Below are positions 8,189 to 15,463 of a stretch of 34,820 nucleotides of DNA, piece by piece. Where the stretch lies: contig CAJUNN010000026.1 of NCBI GenBank assembly GCA_910587955.1, positions 2,506 through 37,325 on the forward strand, read 5' to 3'. Positions within the stretch are counted from its first letter, which is position 1. Every line of letters begins with the position of its first letter. This DNA comes from an uncultured Lachnospiraceae bacterium (GTDB lineage: Bacteria > Bacillota > Clostridia > Lachnospirales > Lachnospiraceae). The notes beneath the pieces are model-generated. The model was not told the origin of the DNA. It worked only from the letters and a program-made list of their open reading frames with translations, and ran no database searches. The translations under genes and the position numbers were made by a program.

Positions 8189-9066
8189 AAAAATATGGGA
8201 TTGCAGGGATTCTTCTGGCAGTGTTTCTGGCAGGAAGCTTGTTCCTGCCGCCCCGGATCATGGAGTGGCAGGATCGCCGGAAGATTGGAACCAGTCAGAC
8301 GGAGGAAGTACAAGAGGTGGTGCTGCGGGAGCAGGTCTTTATGACGCTGACCCAGAGGCTTGCCCTTTTGGATACGGAACGGCAGGGAGTGGACACGCTG
8401 GCGCTGCTGAATGGAAAGAATTTTACTCAGGAGACGATTGAAGCCCAGGTTCTGGGGGAGATCCGTCTTCTGGCGGAGCAGGAGATTCTCAAAGATATGG
8501 ATCTGAAATCTCTTTCTTTCATAGATGCGACCGTGTCTTTTTTTGTAGATCTGGAGGACACGGAGAAATCCACGATGGTGTGGTATGGGGAAGCCCTTAC
8601 GAATGAATATCAGCTGGGCTTTCAACTGGATGACGAGTCCGGAAAGATTATCAGAATTTCTCAGGTAAGGCGGAAAATTTACAATTCCTATACGGAAATT
8701 GCAGAGACAGATAGCAGCGCAAATATAGCTGTGGCTGGGAGCAGCGGCTTAGGTCCGGAGGAACTCAAAGAAATTGGGGAACGGTGGGGGGAATATCTTG
8801 GCTGCACGGTTACAGATCTGGGAGAAACCCTGATGCCTTTTTATATAAATGGCATAGAAGAACAAATTTTTCGGGCAGAAGCGGAGGAGATGATGGGAAA
8901 GGGCTATTCGGAGGAAGAGGCCTACCGGAGAATCTTGGCTGCCTGGGGCATTAGCGTGTCGGAAGTGAAGGAAGGAAGAAAGGCCCTTTTAACGGATGAG
9001 GGCGGGGAGACGGAATATTGTTTTCACTCCAACCAGGAGGAGATTATCAATATTTTTCCGCAATGA
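8185..9066 (+). CDS. Membrane-anchored extracytoplasmic protein of unknown function in the two-component operon
   Basis: I do not recognise the family. The protein has 293 residues, a single N-terminal hydrophobic segment (about 4-24, no lipobox cysteine) and a long exported, mostly helical, acidic domain. It starts with GTG 8185, overlapping the kinase stop by four bases, behind a strong AAGGAGGT. Tight coupling to the kinase suggests stoichiometric production. By analogy with single-pass accessory proteins such as YycH/YycI beside WalK, it may modulate the kinase, but this rests on position only. The next gene has its own promoter, so the operon probably ends here. Confidence 0.75.
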   Translation: MKKYGIAGILLAVFLAGSLFLPPRIMEWQDRRKIGTSQTEEVQEVVLREQVFMTLTQRLALLDTERQGVDTLALLNGKNFTQETIEAQVLGEIRLLAEQEILKDMDLKSLSFIDATVSFFVDLEDTEKSTMVWYGEALTNEYQLGFQLDDESGKIIRISQVRRKIYNSYTEIAETDSSANIAVAGSSGLGPEELKEIGERWGEYLGCTVTDLGETLMPFYINGIEEQIFRAEAEEMMGKGYSEEEAYRRILAAWGISVSEVKEGRKALLTDEGGETEYCFHSNQEEIINIFPQ

Positions 9067-9081
9067 AAAAAATATCAAAAC

Positions 9082-9114
9082 TGATGCTTTTATGATGCAA
9101 GGGGCCTCTATAAT
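9082..9114 (+). promoter_or_regulatory. Direct-repeat regulator site and promoter of the VanY-family gene
   Basis: TGATGCT (9082-9088) and TGATGCA (9093-9099) have an 11-base period. Nine bases later is a perfect TATAAT (9109-9114). Motif, gap and distance to the -10 equal those before the response regulator operon, and again there is no usable -35. This supports activation by the regulator encoded at 6095. Confidence 0.7.
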
Positions 9115-9136
9115 GGATTTCAAGAGGTGATGATAA

Positions 9137-9967
9137 ATGCGTAGAACGTCAGATAGAGAACAGGAGAGCAGAAGATCCAGGAGGAGGCGGCAGCAGGAGC
9201 TTAGGAGAAAGGTGTTTGGATTTTGTGTTTTTACCTTCCTATTGGGAGTGTTGTTTGGAAGGATTGTATTTGCAAAAGATCCGGATGCAGATTTGGAAGA
9301 GTCTGGCTTGAAGGAGAGACCGGAGGTGATCGATTCGGAAATTCAGGAAAACGGAAGTGCCGGGAATCTTTTGACGGCCGGCGGTCTGCTGGATGAAAAT
9401 TCAGAGGACTCCTGGAGCATGGTGCTGGTGAACCGGAATCATGCAGTGGAGGATGGGTATGAGCCGCCTTTGGCAGAGATTGAGAATAATTACTATTTTG
9501 ATGCCCGGGCAGTGGAGTATCTGAAGAAGATGCTGGCGGACGGAAGAAAAGAAGGACTTGACTTCTGGGTCTGCTCGGCGTATCGTACCATAGAGAAGCA
9601 GACGAATCTTTTTGAGCAGCAGGTGCGGGATCTGATGGCCCGGGGATACGGGGAGGAAAAGGCCCGGGAAGAGGCGGCCACCTCTGTGGCTTATCCGGGT
9701 ACCAGCGAGCATAATCTGGGTCTGGCTGTGGATATTGTGGCCAGGGATTATCAGATTCTGGACGATAAGCAGGCAGACACGGCCGAGGCCAGATGGCTGG
9801 AAGAGAATTGCTGGAAGTACGGATTTATCCTGCGCTATCCTACGGATAAAACAGACATAACCGGGATTATCTTTGAGCCTTGGCATTACCGTTATGTGGG
9901 CGAGGAGGCAGCCAGGGAGATTATGGAGCGGGGAATTTGCCTGGAGGAATATCTGGGTTCTGATTGA
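9137..9967 (+). CDS. VanY-family D-alanyl-D-alanine carboxypeptidase
   Basis: Zinc D,D-carboxypeptidase that trims the terminal D-Ala from peptidoglycan stem peptides outside the membrane; 276 residues. A very arginine-rich cytoplasmic tail (about 10-25) precedes a single anchor helix (about 26-45). The catalytic domain (about 95-270) shows the M15B signatures: SAYRT, GTSEHNLGLAVDI with zinc ligands H192 and D199, and the EPWHYRY block with E247 and H250. All catalytic positions appear intact. AGAGGTGA precedes ATG 9137. It has its own promoter carrying the neighbouring regulator's repeat. There are no vanH/A/X genes, so this looks like housekeeping or stress remodelling of the wall rather than a full glycopeptide-resistance cluster. 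Confidence 0.93.
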   Translation: MRRTSDREQESRRSRRRRQQELRRKVFGFCVFTFLLGVLFGRIVFAKDPDADLEESGLKERPEVIDSEIQENGSAGNLLTAGGLLDENSEDSWSMVLVNRNHAVEDGYEPPLAEIENNYYFDARAVEYLKKMLADGRKEGLDFWVCSAYRTIEKQTNLFEQQVRDLMARGYGEEKAREEAATSVAYPGTSEHNLGLAVDIVARDYQILDDKQADTAEARWLEENCWKYGFILRYPTDKTDITGIIFEPWHYRYVGEEAAREIMERGICLEEYLGSD

Positions 9968-10023
9968 CAGCAGAGGAAGCAGCTTTGGGAAAGAGCGGCT
10001 TTTGAGAGGGGAGCTTGAAAGTT

Positions 10024-10638
10024 ATGAATCAGAGAAATTATCAGCGGGAACTGGAACAGGTGCTTGGAAAACTTGCAAAGGAGGGTAAAACACCGAGGTT
10101 ATTGCTGCATAGCTGCTGCGCTCCTTGCAGCAGCTATGTGCTGGAGTACCTTTCGGAGTATTTTTCTATTACGGTATTTTATTATAATCCCAATATTTTT
10201 CCGCAGGAGGAGTATGAAAAAAGAGTAGCGGAACAGGAGGCATTCATTGAGCGCCTTCCGGTAAAGAACCGGATATCCTTTCTGGAAGGTCCATATGAGC
10301 CGGAGCGGTTTTTCGAAGCGGCAAAGGGAATGGAGGAGGTTCCGGAAGGGGGCGGACGTTGTTTCCGCTGTTACCGTCTGCGCCTGGAGGAGACGGCCCA
10401 GATGGCCCGGGCTTGCGGGTTTGACTATTTTACCACCACCCTTTCCATCAGTCCTTTGAAGAATGCGGATAAGCTGAACGAGATTGGGGAACAGCTGGCC
10501 AAAGACTATGGAGTTCCCTATCTGAACAGCGATTTTAAGAAGAAGAACGGATATAAAAGATCGATTGAGCTTTCGGCGGAGTACGGATTGTACCGGCAGA
10601 ATTACTGTGGGTGCGTGTATTCCCGGAAAGAGTCGTAG
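10024..10638 (+). CDS. queH: Epoxyqueuosine reductase QueH
   Basis: Cytoplasmic iron-sulfur enzyme of the QueH (formerly DUF208) family, reducing epoxyqueuosine to queuosine in tRNA as a non-orthologous replacement of QueG; 204 residues. Conserved cysteines are visible: C31, C32 and C35 in HSCCAPCSSY, C113 and C116 in RCFRCYRLR, and C195 and C197 in YCGCVYS. The TTLSISPLKNADKLNEIG stretch is typical. ATG 10024 is chosen because GAGGGGAG sits about ten bases upstream; an in-frame TTG at 10015 is too close to it. A terminator follows, so the gene is probably read alone or by read-through from the VanY gene 56 bases upstream. Confidence 0.93.
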   Translation: MNQRNYQRELEQVLGKLAKEGKTPRLLLHSCCAPCSSYVLEYLSEYFSITVFYYNPNIFPQEEYEKRVAEQEAFIERLPVKNRISFLEGPYEPERFFEAAKGMEEVPEGGGRCFRCYRLRLEETAQMARACGFDYFTTTLSISPLKNADKLNEIGEQLAKDYGVPYLNSDFKKKNGYKRSIELSAEYGLYRQNYCGCVYSRKES

Positions 10639-10651
10639 GGGATTTTGAGAT

Positions 10652-10686
10652 CGGCACAGACTGCGGAGGCGGGCTGTGCCGTTTTT
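10652..10686 (+). terminator. Intrinsic terminator after queH
   Basis: An 8-bp perfect stem (CGGCACAG with CTGTGCCG) with a 14-base loop is directly followed by TTTTT. It separates queH from the sigma factor operon. Confidence 0.85.
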
Positions 10687-10733
10687 GCATTTTCATACGC
10701 TGTCTTGAAATGCAGAAATAAAATTTGAAAAAG

Positions 10734-10765
10734 TGTAATATATCCTTCTCCCAAAACGGAGTATA
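10734..10765 (+). promoter_or_regulatory. Candidate ECF-type promoter of the sigma factor operon
   Basis: TGTAATA (10734-10740) and CGGAGTA (10757-10763) are 16 bases apart, resembling the -35/-10 arrangement of ECF-sigma promoters (TGTAAC-type and CGTC-type). No good SigmaA promoter is evident in this gap of about 180 bases. Autoregulation is usual for ECF factors, but this match is weak. Apart from this and the preceding terminator I see nothing else in 10639-10864. Confidence 0.3.
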
Positions 10766-10864
10766 GGATGTAAGGGCACATGGCGCAGGCTTTGAAGCCC
10801 GGACAGAAGCGCTGGCTGACGGCGCTGCATAAGCTTACGAATCTATTTTCCGAGGTAACTGTTT

Positions 10865-11416
10865 ATGAAAGCAGACGAAAACAATTTTGTGAATCTAATC
10901 CGGCAGGGCAGGGAGGAAGGAATCCGGTATGTCATAGAGACTTATGGAGGGCTTTTAAAGTCTGTGGTCAGAAAAAGGCTGTCTCCCTGGCCGGACCGGA
11001 TGGAGGAATGTATGAACGATATTTTTCTGGGAATCTGGAGAAACATCGACAGGTTTGACGAAGAAAAAGGCAGCTTTGCCGGCTGGGCGGCCGGAGCGGC
11101 GCGTCTGGAAGCCATTGACATGCTCCGCCGTATCAAACGGCAGCCCCAGACGGTTTCTTTGGAGGATGTGGAGATTCCCCGGGAGGATCCGGCGTTTGAG
11201 GAGCTTGCAGAACAGGAACTTTCCAGAGAGGCGGAAGAAATTCTCGCCTGCCTGCAGCCAAAGGATCAGGAACTGTTCCGGCGGATTTTTCTGGAGGAAG
11301 AGGAACCGGAGACTGCGGGGGATGCGCTGGGAATCAGCAGAGACAATGTATATGTGCGGCTTTTCCGGGGAAAACGGAAGATACGCAGTAAATTTCAGGA
11401 AAGGAAGAGGGCATGA
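10865..11416 (+). CDS. ECF-type RNA polymerase sigma factor
   Basis: Small sigma-70 family factor of 183 residues. Region 2 occupies about 8-85 (YVIETYGGLLKSVV, then FLGIWRNIDRFDEEKGSFAGWAAGAARLEAIDMLRR, typical of regions 2.1-2.4). An acidic linker follows, then region 4 (about 120-178) with a helix-turn-helix around TAGDALGISRDNVYVRLFRGKRKI. There is no region 3, as expected for ECF factors. GAGGT lies eight bases before ATG 10865. Its stop overlaps the next gene's ATG (ATGA), pairing it with the DUF4179-type membrane protein that presumably restrains it. Stimulus unknown; related pairs respond to envelope stress. Confidence 0.92.
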   Translation: MKADENNFVNLIRQGREEGIRYVIETYGGLLKSVVRKRLSPWPDRMEECMNDIFLGIWRNIDRFDEEKGSFAGWAAGAARLEAIDMLRRIKRQPQTVSLEDVEIPREDPAFEELAEQELSREAEEILACLQPKDQELFRRIFLEEEEPETAGDALGISRDNVYVRLFRGKRKIRSKFQERKRA

Positions 11417-12465
11417 GCATGAACAGGGAAGCCTACAGACTGGCAAATGAGATTGGAAAAGAGCTTGAGGCGGACGGGGATTGTCTCAGAGAATGCCTGA
11501 GCGATGTAGAGATGAAACGGTATGAGAGCATGATTTCAGAGGAAATAAAGAAGGAAAAAAGGGCTGGCAGAAGAAGCTTTCGCAGGATTGCCGCTGCGGC
11601 CTGTGGGGTTCTGGTGCTTGCGGCCTGCACGGCAGCTTTCGGGGAGGAAGTGAATGCGGCTGTGCGGCAGATTGGCTGGAGTATCAGCGAGGCCCTGGGG
11701 CTGTCCGGGAATTTGGCAGATTACCGGGAAGTGGTAAATACTTCCGTGTCGGATCAGGGATATGTGATCACTCTCCGGGAGGCAGTGGTTTCCAATGAGG
11801 AGCTGGTGATCACCTATACCCTGCAGAGGGAGGACAAAGAGCCCATGGAAGAGATTCTGACGCCGGACGGCATTTTATATATGAACGGAAAGGCTGTCAG
11901 TAACGGATCTTCCGGAAACAGCGGCTTCCTGGATGAGGAGCAGACTCTTCTTGGCTCCATGGCCTCCTATAATTTGTCCGGAATGGATTTATCTGCGGAA
12001 AATGAATACCGGCTGGTTTTTGACCGGATTGGCATTCTGGCAGAAGGAACGAAGGGAATGTGGGTGTTTGCCTTTACAGCGGACGGTGCAGACCTGATTG
12101 CGGATACAAAGCGGATTTCCATCGGAAGGGAATACCGTCTGCCGGACGGCACGGAGATTATCCTGGATACACTTACACTCAATGAGCTGGAACAGCGCAT
12201 TACCTACAGCCAGTCCGGTTCCACACGCTACATGCTTATGGTAAAGGCCGCAGATTCCAATGGAAACAGGGCGGAATTCGGACTGCGATCGGCAGACGAA
12301 ACCTCCGGCTATCTTCAGAATGAAGAGATCATTGATGACGGCCGGATTGATGAAACTTCCCGGACTGTCACGCTAACCTTGTACGCTGTAGAACTTCCCC
12401 AGGAGGACGGCCGCATAAGCGGTGACCCTATTCCGGTTGGGGATCCCTTTGAGCTGGGGCTATAG
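11413..12465 (+). CDS. DUF4179-type membrane protein, putative anti-sigma factor
   Basis: Partner of the ECF sigma factor, 350 residues. A cytoplasmic N-terminal part (about 1-55, charged) would bind the sigma factor. A transmembrane segment follows at about 58-76 (IAAAACGVLVLAACTAAFG). The large outer part begins with VNAAVRQIGWSISEALGL, the recognisable DUF4179 region, and continues as a beta-rich domain to the end. The sequence LVLAAC looks lipobox-like but lies 60 residues in, so it is part of the membrane helix. ATG 11413 overlaps the sigma stop; ATG 11419 is equally well spaced from AGAGGG. Membership in the family is likely; the anti-sigma role is inferred from topology and operon structure. 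Confidence 0.85.
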   Translation: MSMNREAYRLANEIGKELEADGDCLRECLSDVEMKRYESMISEEIKKEKRAGRRSFRRIAAAACGVLVLAACTAAFGEEVNAAVRQIGWSISEALGLSGNLADYREVVNTSVSDQGYVITLREAVVSNEELVITYTLQREDKEPMEEILTPDGILYMNGKAVSNGSSGNSGFLDEEQTLLGSMASYNLSGMDLSAENEYRLVFDRIGILAEGTKGMWVFAFTADGADLIADTKRISIGREYRLPDGTEIILDTLTLNELEQRITYSQSGSTRYMLMVKAADSNGNRAEFGLRSADETSGYLQNEEIIDDGRIDETSRTVTLTLYAVELPQEDGRISGDPIPVGDPFELGL

Positions 12466-12479
12466 CAGGAATCTCGTTT

Positions 12480-12532
12480 GGGCAGGCTTCCCGATTTCCG
12501 GTACAGAAAGCATACCGGCCGGCAAGCCTGCC
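12480..12532 (+). terminator. Stem-loop after the sigma/anti-sigma operon
   Basis: The arms GGCAGGCTT (12481-12489) and AAGCCTGCC (12524-12532) enclose a smaller CCGGT/ACCGG stem. The following TGTATTTG is only a weak U-tract. It is a plausible but inefficient terminator, placed right after the operon and before the argH promoter. Confidence 0.5.
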
Positions 12533-12572
12533 TGTATTTGAGTGTCTGTCATGCCGTTTGGATGCTCCGGTC

Positions 12573-12601
12573 TTGCCAACCTCACAAGAAAGCCTTATAA
12601 T
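12573..12601 (+). promoter_or_regulatory. Promoter of argH
   Basis: TTGCCA (12573-12578), 17 bases, then perfect TATAAT (12596-12601), about 44 bases before the argH start. I found no clear ARG-box palindrome or T-box in the short leader. Confidence 0.75.
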
Positions 12602-12644
12602 AAAAAAGATTGGAAGAAAAGCAGGAAAGGTGAGGAACAGAACA

Positions 12645-14033
12645 ATGGCACAGCTTTGGGGCGGACGTTTTACCAAGGAAACAGACCGGCTGGTCTATAA
12701 TTTTAATGCGTCCATTTCTTTTGACAAAAAATTTTATAAACAGGACATGCAGGGCAGCATGGCTCATGTGCGGATGCTGGCAAAGCAGGGGATATTGACG
12801 AAAGAAGAGCAGGATCAGATACTGGAGGGAATTCAGGGGATTCTTGCGGATGTAGAGAACGGGACGCTGGAGATTTCCGAGGAATATGAAGATATCCACA
12901 GTTTTGTAGAAGCCAATCTGATTGAGCGCATTGGGGAACCTGGGAAAAAGCTGCATACCGGGCGGAGCCGGAACGATCAGGTGGCTTTGGATATGAAGCT
13001 TTACATCCGGGAAGAGGTACAGGCGGTAGATGGCTTGGTACGGGAGCTTCTGGAAGTCCTTTTAAAGCAGATGGAGGAACATACGGAAACGGTAATGCCG
13101 GGCTTTACCCATTTGCAGAAAGCCCAGCCCATTACCCTTTCCCATCATCTGGGAGCGTATTTTGAAATGTTCCGGCGGGATCGGGAACGGCTCTCCGATC
13201 TCTATGAGCGGATGAATTACTGTCCCTTGGGGGCAGGTGCCCTGGCAGGAACCACATATCCCCTGGATCGGGCCTATACGGCAGAGCTTCTGGGATTTTC
13301 CGGCCCTACCTGGAACAGTATGGATTCTGTGTCGGACCGGGATTACCTGATTGAGCTTTTGTCCGCGCTCTCTACGATTATGATGCACCTGAGCCGGTTT
13401 TCCGAGGAAATCATTATCTGGAATACGAATGAATACCGGTTTGTGGAGATTGACGATGCTTACAGTACGGGCAGCAGCATTATGCCCCAGAAGAAAAATC
13501 CCGATATTGCGGAGCTGGTGCGGGGCAAGACCGGCCGGGTTTACGGGGCGCTGGTGTCTCTTCTGACTACCATGAAAGGGCTTCCTCTGGCTTACAACAA
13601 GGATATGCAGGAGGATAAGGAGCTGACCTTTGACGCCGTCGATACAGTGAAGGGCTGCCTGGCCTTGTTCCGGGGAATGCTGGATACTATGAAATATAAC
13701 GGCCGGAATATGGCGGACAGCGCAAGAAACGGTTTTACCAATGCCACGGATGCGGCGGATTATCTCGTAAATCATGGTGTGCCTTTCCGGGATGCCCATG
13801 GGATTATCGGCCGTCTGGTCTTGTTCTGCATCGAAAAGGGAAAAGCCATTGAAGAGCTGTCTCTGGAGGAACTAAAAGGAATCAGCCCCGTCTTTGAAGA
13901 GGATTTGTATGAAGCCGTGAGTCTGAAAAACTGTGTGGACAAGCGGGAAACTCTGGGAGCGCCCGGGGAGAAGGCTATGGAGCAGGAGATTGCTGCGAGC
14001 CGGGAATGGATGGAAACGCATCCTGCCATTTAA
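12645..14033 (+). CDS. argH: Argininosuccinate lyase
   Basis: Last step of arginine synthesis: cleaves argininosuccinate to arginine and fumarate, cytoplasmic homotetramer. 462 residues, the family's normal length. It begins AQLWGGRFTKETD, contains HTGRSRNDQVALD and MPGFTHLQKAQPITLSHH, and carries the fumarase/aspartase superfamily signature GSSIMPQKKNPD with the catalytic serine loop. ATG 12645 is chosen over an upstream in-frame ATG because the family begins here and GTGAGG lies just upstream. It stands alone: argG is not adjacent, and the following gene asd is separated by two hairpins. Its own strong promoter is present. Confidence 0.97.
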   Translation: MAQLWGGRFTKETDRLVYNFNASISFDKKFYKQDMQGSMAHVRMLAKQGILTKEEQDQILEGIQGILADVENGTLEISEEYEDIHSFVEANLIERIGEPGKKLHTGRSRNDQVALDMKLYIREEVQAVDGLVRELLEVLLKQMEEHTETVMPGFTHLQKAQPITLSHHLGAYFEMFRRDRERLSDLYERMNYCPLGAGALAGTTYPLDRAYTAELLGFSGPTWNSMDSVSDRDYLIELLSALSTIMMHLSRFSEEIIIWNTNEYRFVEIDDAYSTGSSIMPQKKNPDIAELVRGKTGRVYGALVSLLTTMKGLPLAYNKDMQEDKELTFDAVDTVKGCLALFRGMLDTMKYNGRNMADSARNGFTNATDAADYLVNHGVPFRDAHGIIGRLVLFCIEKGKAIEELSLEELKGISPVFEEDLYEAVSLKNCVDKRETLGAPGEKAMEQEIAASREWMETHPAI

Positions 14034-14038
14034 GAGAG

Positions 14039-14092
14039 AAATCTGCGGGGAAATTCCGGCAGATTTACCGCTTGCATTTTCCGGGAAAATGC
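14039..14092 (+). other. Two consecutive stem-loops between argH and asd
   Basis: The first stem is AAATCTGC with GCAGATTT (14039-14066, 8 bp). The second is GCATTTTC with GAAAATGC (14074-14092 area, 8 bp, 3-base loop). Neither is followed by a U-tract. They could be a weak argH terminator or a short structured leader of asd. I saw no lysine-riboswitch signature, and the gap is too short for one. Confidence 0.4.
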
Positions 14093-14167
14093 GATAGGAT
14101 ACATAGAAAAAAGAACAGCGGCACTTGGACAGAGCCGCCTGCAGGAGCATAAGAGGAGATTATGAAA

Positions 14168-15259
14168 ATGAGTGGAAAATTGAAAGTTGGTATTTTGGGC
14201 GGAACAGGAATGGTAGGACAGAGATTTATTTCCCTTTTGGAAAATCATCCCTGGTTTGAGGTGACGGCTATCGCGGCCAGCCAAAGAAGTGCGGGAAAGA
14301 CGTATGAGGAGGCTGTGGGAGGGCGCTGGAAAATGACTGCGCCTATGCCGGAAGCCGTGAAAAAGCTCGAGGTTTTGAACGTAAATGAGGTGGAGAAAGT
14401 GGCGGCAGGCGTGGACTTTGTGTTCAGCGCCGTGGATATGTCTAAGGAAGAAATAAAGGCGATTGAAGAAGCCTACGCCAAGACAGAGACACCTGTGGTT
14501 TCCAACAACAGCGCCCACCGCTGGACGCCGGACGTGCCTATGATTATTCCGGAGATCAATCCCGGGCATATGGAAATCATTGAGGAGCAGAAAAAGCGGC
14601 TGGGAACCAGGCACGGGTTTATTGCTGTAAAGCCCAACTGTTCCATCCAGTCTTATACCCCGGCCCTGAAAGCATGGGAGGAATTTGAGCCTTTCGAGGT
14701 GGTAGCAACGACCTACCAGGCTATTTCCGGCGCCGGCAAGACGTTCCAGGACTGGCCGGAGATGGTGGAGAATGTGATTCCCTATATTGGCGGCGAAGAG
14801 GAAAAGAGCGAGCGGGAACCCCTGCGGGTTCTGGGAACCTTAAAGGACGGGGAGATTCGTTTGGCCCAGGAACCGGCTATCACCTGCCAGTGCATCCGTG
14901 TTCCCGTACTCAACGGCCATACGGCGGCCGTGTTTGTGAAATTCCGCAAGAAGCCTTCGAAAGAACAGCTCATTGAAAAGCTTGAAAGCTACCGGGGGCT
15001 GCCTCAGGAGCTTAACCTTCCCAGCGCGCCGAAGCAGTTTATCCGGTATATGGAAGAGGAAAACCGTCCCCAGGTGAAATTGGATGTGGATTATGAGAGA
15101 GGCATGGGGGTTTCCGTGGGAAGGCTTCGGGAGGATACGATTTACGACTGGAAATTTGTGGGGCTTTCCCACAATACGGTGCGGGGTGCGGCAGGAGGAG
15201 CCGTTCTCTGCGCAGAGCTTTTGAAAGCGGAAGGCTATATTTTTGCAAAAGCAGAATAA
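14168..15259 (+). CDS. asd: Aspartate-semialdehyde dehydrogenase (archaeal/fungal-type branch)
   Basis: NADPH-dependent reduction of aspartyl phosphate to aspartate semialdehyde, the branch point to lysine, diaminopimelate, threonine and methionine. About 363 residues. An N-terminal Rossmann motif GILGGTGMVGQRF is followed by VKPNCSIQSYTPAL with the catalytic cysteine, TTYQAISGAGKTFQDWPEM, and HTAAVFVKFRKK with the active-site histidine. The KPNCS form and length point to the archaeal/fungal-like subgroup rather than the enterobacterial one. GAGGAG ends nine bases before ATG 14168 but only three before ATG 14162, so the later start is preferred. No dapA or lysC is adjacent. Confidence 0.95.
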   Translation: MSGKLKVGILGGTGMVGQRFISLLENHPWFEVTAIAASQRSAGKTYEEAVGGRWKMTAPMPEAVKKLEVLNVNEVEKVAAGVDFVFSAVDMSKEEIKAIEEAYAKTETPVVSNNSAHRWTPDVPMIIPEINPGHMEIIEEQKKRLGTRHGFIAVKPNCSIQSYTPALKAWEEFEPFEVVATTYQAISGAGKTFQDWPEMVENVIPYIGGEEEKSEREPLRVLGTLKDGEIRLAQEPAITCQCIRVPVLNGHTAAVFVKFRKKPSKEQLIEKLESYRGLPQELNLPSAPKQFIRYMEEENRPQVKLDVDYERGMGVSVGRLREDTIYDWKFVGLSHNTVRGAAGGAVLCAELLKAEGYIFAKAE

Positions 15260-15296
15260 ATTCTGAATCTTAAAGTTTTATAAACTTCTTGTGCGG

Positions 15297-15346
15297 CTGC
15301 CGCGTCCGGTGTTATGATGAGAACAGAAAATACCGGATCGCGGCAG
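15297..15346 (+). terminator. Strong bulged stem-loop after asd, probable terminator
   Basis: CTGCCGCGTCCGGT (15297-15310) pairs with ACCGGATCGCGGCAG (15332-15346) apart from one bulged base; the loop is 21 bases. ATTTTCCC follows a few bases later. It lies between the asd stop and the recA promoter. The U-tract is imperfect. Confidence 0.5.
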
Positions 15347-15371
15347 TTCGCCGATTTTCCCACGATTTTAC

Positions 15372-15400
15372 TTGACAGCAGCAGAAAAATGTAATAGTAT
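15372..15400 (+). promoter_or_regulatory. Promoter of recA
   Basis: Consensus TTGACA (15372-15377), 17 bases, TAGTAT (15395-15400). Transcription would start near 15407, just upstream of the two LexA boxes. Confidence 0.75.
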
Positions 15401-15413
15401 GATGAGTAGAAAA

Positions 15414-15441
15414 CGAACAAACATTCGCGAACGGATGTTTG
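15414..15441 (+). promoter_or_regulatory. Two abutting LexA (SOS) boxes in the recA leader
   Basis: Against the Gram-positive consensus CGAACRNRYGTTYG, the site at 15428-15441 (CGAACGGATGTTTG) matches fully. The directly adjoining site at 15414-15427 (CGAACAAACATTCG) differs at one base. They lie just downstream of the predicted transcription start, so LexA would block initiation or early elongation. Confidence 0.8.
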
Positions 15442-15463
15442 ATAAAAGGATAAGGAGAAAATT

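Noticed and set aside
9137..9967. Part of a vancomycin-resistance cluster
   Set aside because: Only a VanY-family enzyme and a generic two-component system are present; there are no VanH, VanA-type ligase or VanX genes nearby.
10780..11058. 92-residue plus-strand frame overlapping the sigma factor start
   Set aside because: Out of frame with the sigma factor, no ribosome binding site, and it overlaps the well-supported ECF gene.
14034..14167. Possible lysine riboswitch or T-box before asd
   Set aside because: The gap is too short and lacks the conserved T-box and lysine-riboswitch elements; only two simple stems are present.
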